Part shown: positions 60,145 to 64,000 of the stretch, in pieces
How the letters are laid out: every line of letters starts with the position of its first letter
Position numbering within the stretch: the stretch's first letter is position 1
Origin: Paenibacillus farraposensis
GTDB lineage: Bacteria; Bacillota; Bacilli; Paenibacillales; Paenibacillaceae
Direction: 5' to 3'
DNA: 64,000 nt
NCBI RefSeq assembly: GCF_020736845.1
Contig: NZ_JAFFQR010000084.1
Coordinates: 72,764-136,763 of the forward strand
The notes under the pieces: generated by a model
Seen by the model: the letters and a program-made list of their open reading frames with translations, nothing else
What the model was told of the DNA's origin: nothing
Database searches by the model: none
Position numbers and translations under genes: made by a program

Positions 60145-60854
60145 TGGAATCTATTGTGGTTGCCAGTCATCTAACGAAGCAATATGACAGTAAAAAAGCG
60201 CTGGATCAATTGGATGTCGTCATTCCGGCGGGACGCATCGTAGGAGTGCTTGGACCCAATGGCTGCGGGAAGTCAAGCTTCTTTCGGGCGATAACAGGAT
60301 TGATTCAGCCGGACGGGGGCGAGCTTCATGTGTTGGGGCAAAAGCCCGGCTGGGAAGCCAACCGCGGCATATCCTATCTTCCTGATCGGGCCCGTTGGTA
60401 TCCCAATCATACGGTTCAGCAGACGTTGGAGTGGGGGCAGTCCTTTTTGCCTGGCTTCAATATGAAGGATGCGCATAAACTTGCTGATCATATGGACGTC
60501 GAGCTAGGACTTAAAATGACTGGGCTGAGTCGCGGACAGGAGGCACGTGTGCTGCTGATTTTGTGTCTGGCGCGTGAGGTTCCGCTCATGATTCTGGATG
60601 AACCGTTCACGGGTATTGATGTCCTCTCTAGAGAGGCAATTGTAGCCGGGATTATTAATTATTTGGAGGGTCGGCAGCAGTCTATACTCATTAGCACGCA
60701 TGATATTCAGGAAGTAGAAGGCTTGTTTGAATACACGGTCATGATGGACCGCGGACGGGTCATATGGTCTGGTGATTCGGATGATTTGCGTGCAGAGCAT
60801 GGCTCGCTGAATCAGGTGTTCCGCAATTTGTACAAAAAGGAGTGGAAGGCGTGA
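60141..60854 (+). CDS. ABC transporter ATP-binding protein (YtrB-like)
   Basis: 237 residues. Walker A GVLGPNGCGKSSFF near 33-46, signature LSRGQEARVLLILC near 132, Walker B PLMILDEPFTGID near 151 and H-loop STHD near 190. The serine of the usual LSGGQ is kept, but the motif is LSRGQ. ATG 60141 overlaps gntR; its stop overlaps the permease start (GTGA), so the three are translationally coupled. Confidence 0.9.
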   Translation: MMESIVVASHLTKQYDSKKALDQLDVVIPAGRIVGVLGPNGCGKSSFFRAITGLIQPDGGELHVLGQKPGWEANRGISYLPDRARWYPNHTVQQTLEWGQSFLPGFNMKDAHKLADHMDVELGLKMTGLSRGQEARVLLILCLAREVPLMILDEPFTGIDVLSREAIVAGIINYLEGRQQSILISTHDIQEVEGLFEYTVMMDRGRVIWSGDSDDLRAEHGSLNQVFRNLYKKEWKA

Positions 60855-61618
60855 ATTCATCAGGGCTGTTCAAAGATTTGATACGCCATGAATTTCGAAA
60901 TAAAGGAAGCTGGAGAAAGCAGAGCCGCAATCGACTGCCTGGATCGTGGAGACTTGTGTATTTCTTGCTGTTTCTCATTGCGGCATTCGTTATTTCCTTG
61001 TACTTTGCACTTCACAACCAGCTCGAATTGACAAGGCTATGGTACGTTACCCTGGGCTTGCCGTATATGATCATTTTCATGGGGGTGGGCAGTCTGAGAA
61101 GAGAATGGGAAAATGACACCTATGGATGGTGGCTGACCCTTCCCTATCCGCGAATGTGGCTGATCAGCGCCAAATGGATTGCTGCCATTTTACAAACCAT
61201 GGTCTTGATATTGTTGCTGTTCGTGACGGGTTCTTTGTTCGCGCTGTTCATCTCATCGACCATAGAGCCTTATACGTTTGCAGATGCAGCGTCCTTTATC
61301 ATAGCTGGATTGAACTGGTTTGTGATGATTATCGCCTTCGCTCCGTTTGTGATTGCGCTTGGTTTACTGACGGCCAGTACCCGATACAGTACCTTGCGTC
61401 CGATTAGTCCGATGCTGTGGGCCCTTTTGATGGGTGGCGGGAGTGTCTTTTACTGGTCAGGTGATCAGCGGATTTATGAGCAGTTTAATCATGTTCAGAC
61501 GGGACAATGGTTTCCTTTTACCTGGCACTTCCCGGTTGCAGTGTTGATCAGTTGGATTGCTGCCTATGTCTTAATTCGCTTGAACGCTTATTTGCTGGAG
61601 AAAAAACTGTCGATTTAA
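60851..61618 (+). CDS. ABC transporter permease
   Basis: About 255 residues with six hydrophobic helices (LVYFLLFLIAAFVISLYFAL, AAILQTMVLILLLFVTGSLF, FVIALGLLTAST...). It partners the ATPase encoded immediately upstream. GTG 60851 has AAGGAG 8 bases before it. It is likely an exporter of the ABC-2 type or a membrane-bound stress-response pump; the substrate is unknown. Confidence 0.82.
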   Translation: MNSSGLFKDLIRHEFRNKGSWRKQSRNRLPGSWRLVYFLLFLIAAFVISLYFALHNQLELTRLWYVTLGLPYMIIFMGVGSLRREWENDTYGWWLTLPYPRMWLISAKWIAAILQTMVLILLLFVTGSLFALFISSTIEPYTFADAASFIIAGLNWFVMIIAFAPFVIALGLLTASTRYSTLRPISPMLWALLMGGGSVFYWSGDQRIYEQFNHVQTGQWFPFTWHFPVAVLISWIAAYVLIRLNAYLLEKKLSI

Positions 61619-61659
61619 CATAGAACAAATGACGATCTATACTAGAAAGGAATTTCACC

Positions 61660-62145
61660 ATGACGACGATATCCATATATGTATTAGTAGCGGTTCTAGT
61701 AGGGCTGATGATCTGGCTGAGAACCAAAAGACGAGGAGGTCCGGTTAAAGGAAACGGCATCCGGATTCTGCTGCCCTTGTTTATCGTCTTCCCGGTTATG
61801 ATGATATCCGTATATCAGTTGATGCATATCCCCGGCCAGACGCATGCGATTCCTGCCTTCTGGGAGCTGCTGGTCGCCGGGCTGTTGGGAGCACTGTTTG
61901 GATATATCATTTTGCTGCATACGGCATATGAAAGACGGGGTGATGGCCTTATTTATCCCAAGCCGAACAAATATTTTAAATACATTATTATCGCCATTAT
62001 TTTGATTCGCGCCGTTCTGACCCAGTATCTCACCAGTTTAGGTACGAGTGAAATCAGCATGCTGGCAATTACGATGGCGCTGGTATATATCTCAATCTGG
62101 CGGATTGGAAGCTTCATCAAATTTCGGAGAACGCTGCTGGTATAG
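61660..62145 (+). CDS. CcdC-like (DUF1453) membrane protein
   Basis: 161 residues with about five helices: ISIYVLVAVLVGLMIWLRTK, IRILLPLFIVFPVMMISVYQ, FWELLVAGLLGALFGYIILL. The RTKRRGGPVKGNGIR loop and the RRGDGLIYPKPNKYFKYI motif fit the CcdC/DUF1453 family. ATG 61660 follows AAAGGAATTTCACC. It is last in the gntR-ABC operon and is ended by a terminator. The function is unknown; relatives have been linked to cytochrome c maturation. Confidence 0.8.
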   Translation: MTTISIYVLVAVLVGLMIWLRTKRRGGPVKGNGIRILLPLFIVFPVMMISVYQLMHIPGQTHAIPAFWELLVAGLLGALFGYIILLHTAYERRGDGLIYPKPNKYFKYIIIAIILIRAVLTQYLTSLGTSEISMLAITMALVYISIWRIGSFIKFRRTLLV

Positions 62146-62164
62146 ATGATATAACGAGGTACAG

Positions 62165-62216
62165 AAGCGGGTTTCCTGTTCAAGCATTCGCTGCTTGGTG
62201 AGGGGACCCGCTTTTG
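62165..62216 (+). terminator. Terminator of the gntR-ABC operon
   Basis: AAGCGGGT (62165-62172) pairs with ACCCGCTT (62206-62213), with an inner AAGCA/TGCTT stem and a T run. Confidence 0.8.
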
Positions 62217-62229
62217 TGAGTTAGTTTCT

Positions 62230-62485
62230 TTAGTACATTTTATGGATAATAAAATGTTTAAAGTTTATGGCTGCAGAGGGCAAGTATCTTTCATTCATCC
62301 ATGCCAAGCCGATGGTGCGATGACTTTCAAGTGCCTTCAAACGGATTTGGGCAACCTTATTGGTATCTAGGCCATTCAAGTCAGGTAGCAACGACACGCC
62401 CAGACCCGAACCAGCAAGCCCTGCTACAGTGGCGACCTCCTCGCCTCCAAATGTAATGTCGGGGTCACAGGGCACTTCTCTTTTA
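62230..62485 (-). pseudogene. 3' remnant of LysR-family regulator
   Basis: The minus strand reads CDPDITFGGEEVATVAGLAG, then SGLGVSLLPDLNGL and ALESHRTIGLAWMNERYLPS. This is the end of a LysR-type effector-binding domain (GEEVATVAGLVAAGLGVSLLP pattern). The N-terminal HTH and most of the effector domain are gone. Its truncated 5' end touches the truncated 5' end of the MFS remnant on the other strand. Confidence 0.7.
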
Positions 62486-62486
62486 G

Positions 62487-62880
62487 GAAAGCGAATGTGC
62501 CTTTTTTGCTGCGGGTTTTAACACGTTTGCAATCCTATGCTGCACACAGCCTTTACTCGCTGAATTCACCAAAGAATTCAATATTTCACCGGCTACTGCA
62601 AGTCTGGCACTCTCAGGCACCACCATGTCCCTTGCCGTAAGTATGTTGTTTTTCAGCTCTTTATCCGAGAAATGGGGAAGGAAAAACGTCATATTTATTT
62701 CCATGCTAACAGCGTCTTTACTCTCCATCTAACGGTGCCGCTATTATGTTTTTCTTGCTGTTGGCTTTGCTATGTACTACACTTCTGATGAAACGGGTTA
62801 AAACACAAGGCTACATTCCCGTTGATACGAAAAGGAGACTGAATGCTCAAAGCCCTGAATCCCATGTGTCTTTTATTTAA
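62487..62880 (+). pseudogene. MFS transporter remnant with internal deletion
   Basis: From 62487 the plus strand reads AFFAAGFNTFAILCCTQPLL, AEFTKEFNISPATASLALSG, then SSLSEKWGRKNVIFISMLTA. These are the first two helices and the conserved loop of a Bcr/YnfM-type MFS transporter. It stops at TAA 62730. A different frame then gives a C-terminal helix (AAIMFFLLLALLCTTLLMKR) and polar tail to TAA 62880. The start codon and nearly all of the middle are missing. MFS genes of this kind are often divergent from a LysR regulator. Confidence 0.7.
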
Positions 62881-63028
62881 AAAAGAAGGGAATTGCGGTT
62901 TCAAAAGATTAAAATAGGGTTTAAAAATAAAATAGGTGCGAAAAAGTTGCTTATTATGGTAAAGTATAACTGTAATAGTTACATAAACAAAAATTTTTCA
63001 TTTTACAAGATGAGAGGGGCTTACATTC

Positions 63029-64000
63029 ATGAAAAAACATACGGTTACCGCTGCACTCGCTGGCTTGCTCGTGCTGTCTTCTGCTGTACCGGCCTTGGCA
63101 GCCGAGGTGAAACCTGCTACGGGTATCCAGGTCTGGGTGGATGGCAAAAAGGAAGCTTACAAGATTGCTCCTATCGTGGAAAACCAGCAGGTTCTGATTC
63201 CTTTGAGGCAACTGGCCTCCAGCCTGGGGATTCCGCTGGATTCCAAGCATATTACGTTCAATACGGCGCGTCAAAGTACGACTATTCGTTATGACCAGGC
63301 GACGGTTGTACTGGTGTCCGGCAATCCGGAAGCACAAATCAACGGGATCAAGGTACCTCTGTCCACCTCTCCCATTTTGACCAAACAGGGAGTAACCTAT
63401 GTTCCTGTCGATGTCATTAAAGAAGCGTGGGGCAAGCAAGTGAAATGGGACCCGGCCAGCCAAACGGTGCAAATCGGGGTGACCAATAAGGAGAAGGTCG
63501 TTGAAATCCTGAAAAGCTTTGAAACCGGAGATACGAAAGCGGCGGAGACCTGGATCAGCAAAGATCAGTACATTCAGCACAATCTGAGCTTTGCCAGCGG
63601 CAGAGATGCCTTACTGCAAGGCATCAGCCAATTGAAGCAGGCTGGTACAAAGGTTGAAATCCATCGTGTGCTTCAGGATGGGAATTTTGTAGCTGTTCAT
63701 TATAAAACGACAATTGCAGGCAAATCAAGCATTGTCTTTGATATTTTCCGTTTCGATAACAATGGTAAAATCGTTGAGCATTGGGATAATATTCAGGACT
63801 CGGCCCCAGCTAATCCAAGCGGACGTACAATGATTGATGGAGCAACACAAATTACAGATCGCAACCAAACCGAGACGAACAAAGCGTTAATCCGTAAGTT
63901 TGTGGATGATATCCTGGTTGGCAAGAACCGCGCTGCACTGGAAAGCTACTATAACGGCGATCATTACATCCAGCATAATCCTTTTTTTGGTGACGGTGTA
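63029..64000 (+). CDS. Secreted stalk-domain plus SnoaL-like protein, partial at window end
   Basis: Open from ATG 63029 (GAGAGGGGC upstream) to the end of the window, 324 codons so far. The signal peptide is KKHTVTAALAGLLVLSSAVP, cut after ALA. A copper amine oxidase-like stalk domain follows (VENQQVLIPLRQLASSLGIP, QGVTYVPVDVIKEAWGKQVK). A SnoaL-like/NTF2-fold domain follows (SKDQYIQHNLSFASGRDALL, DIFRFDNNGKIVEHWDNIQD). A second such unit is beginning at the edge (SYYNGDHYIQHNPFFGDGV). The two YIQHN motifs show a tandem repeat of the domain. The function is unknown; export to the wall is likely. Confidence 0.85.
   Translation, partial: MKKHTVTAALAGLLVLSSAVPALAAEVKPATGIQVWVDGKKEAYKIAPIVENQQVLIPLRQLASSLGIPLDSKHITFNTARQSTTIRYDQATVVLVSGNPEAQINGIKVPLSTSPILTKQGVTYVPVDVIKEAWGKQVKWDPASQTVQIGVTNKEKVVEILKSFETGDTKAAETWISKDQYIQHNLSFASGRDALLQGISQLKQAGTKVEIHRVLQDGNFVAVHYKTTIAGKSSIVFDIFRFDNNGKIVEHWDNIQDSAPANPSGRTMIDGATQITDRNQTETNKALIRKFVDDILVGKNRAALESYYNGDHYIQHNPFFGDGV

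Noticed and set aside
1-64000. CRISPR array, tRNA or rRNA genes
   Set aside because: No regularly spaced direct repeats, cloverleaf-like segments or rRNA motifs were recognised on either strand by eye; a tool-based scan would be needed to be certain.

Overview
The window looks like chromosome from a Paenibacillus of the P. polymyxa type. This is inferred from gene content and protein style, not from any database search. Supporting signs are strong AGGAGG ribosome binding sites, a gerA-type spore germination operon, an SLH-anchored surface protein, stalk-domain secreted proteins, a secreted pectate lyase and arabinanase for plant polysaccharides, squalene-hopene cyclase, and Bacillus-type small genes (csp, ydjO, ytrA-like). 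No rRNA, tRNA, CRISPR array or complete insertion sequence was seen.

Layout. 1-2.4 kb is a decayed accessory stretch: a frameshifted small secreted protein, a 52-codon gene, a broken TPR-type regulator and an HTH fragment. 2.4-5 kb holds pectate lyase and a small protein with a hairpin over its Shine-Dalgarno site. 5-9.8 kb is a SNF2 helicase/SWIM-protein pair. 9.8-11.5 kb holds three tiny genes and a junction of two 5'-truncated genes (beta-phosphoglucomutase and an EEP nuclease). 11.5-19 kb has DinB, a Fur-box-like palindrome, MarR, a GlnK/GlnL-like two-component system facing a glutamate/dicarboxylate symporter, a soluble PAS chemoreceptor and a DUF1304 protein. 19.3-23.8 kb is a very large RCC1/FN3/SLH surface protein behind a possibly structured leader. 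24.3-30.4 kb is a LacI-controlled sugar operon: epimerase, PfkB kinase, MFS permease, 3-hexulose-6-phosphate synthase-like and 6-phospho-3-hexuloisomerase-like genes, with a group II intron fragment between repressor gene and promoter. 30.6-31.6 kb holds an IS3 remnant and a broken stalk-domain gene. 31.9-41.6 kb has pyruvate phosphate dikinase, an orphan sugar-binding lipoprotein, squalene-hopene cyclase, AraC, a Gfo/Idh oxidoreductase and alcohol dehydrogenase. 41.8-46 kb is a sucrose PTS cluster (scrR-scrB-scrA) with three palindromic operators. 46-49 kb has AraC, a short pyruvate kinase and a small secreted protein. 49.3-54.2 kb is a gerA-type operon with one intact and one collapsed gerAB. 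54.4-59.5 kb has DUF805, endo-arabinanase behind a cre-like site, cold shock protein, YdjO-like protein, a 40-codon gene and a repeat-tailed secreted protein. 59.6-62.2 kb is a YtrA-like GntR/ABC operon. 62.2-62.9 kb holds LysR and MFS remnants. The last gene, a stalk plus SnoaL-like secreted protein, runs off the end.

Two themes stand out. The first is carbohydrate use: pectin, arabinan, sucrose and an unidentified sugar processed through an HPS/PHI-like pair, with pyruvate kinase and PPDK at the PEP-pyruvate node. The second is gene decay. At least eight remnants are present, several broken by single-base losses in short homopolymers or by deletions that cut the 5' ends of two divergent genes at once.
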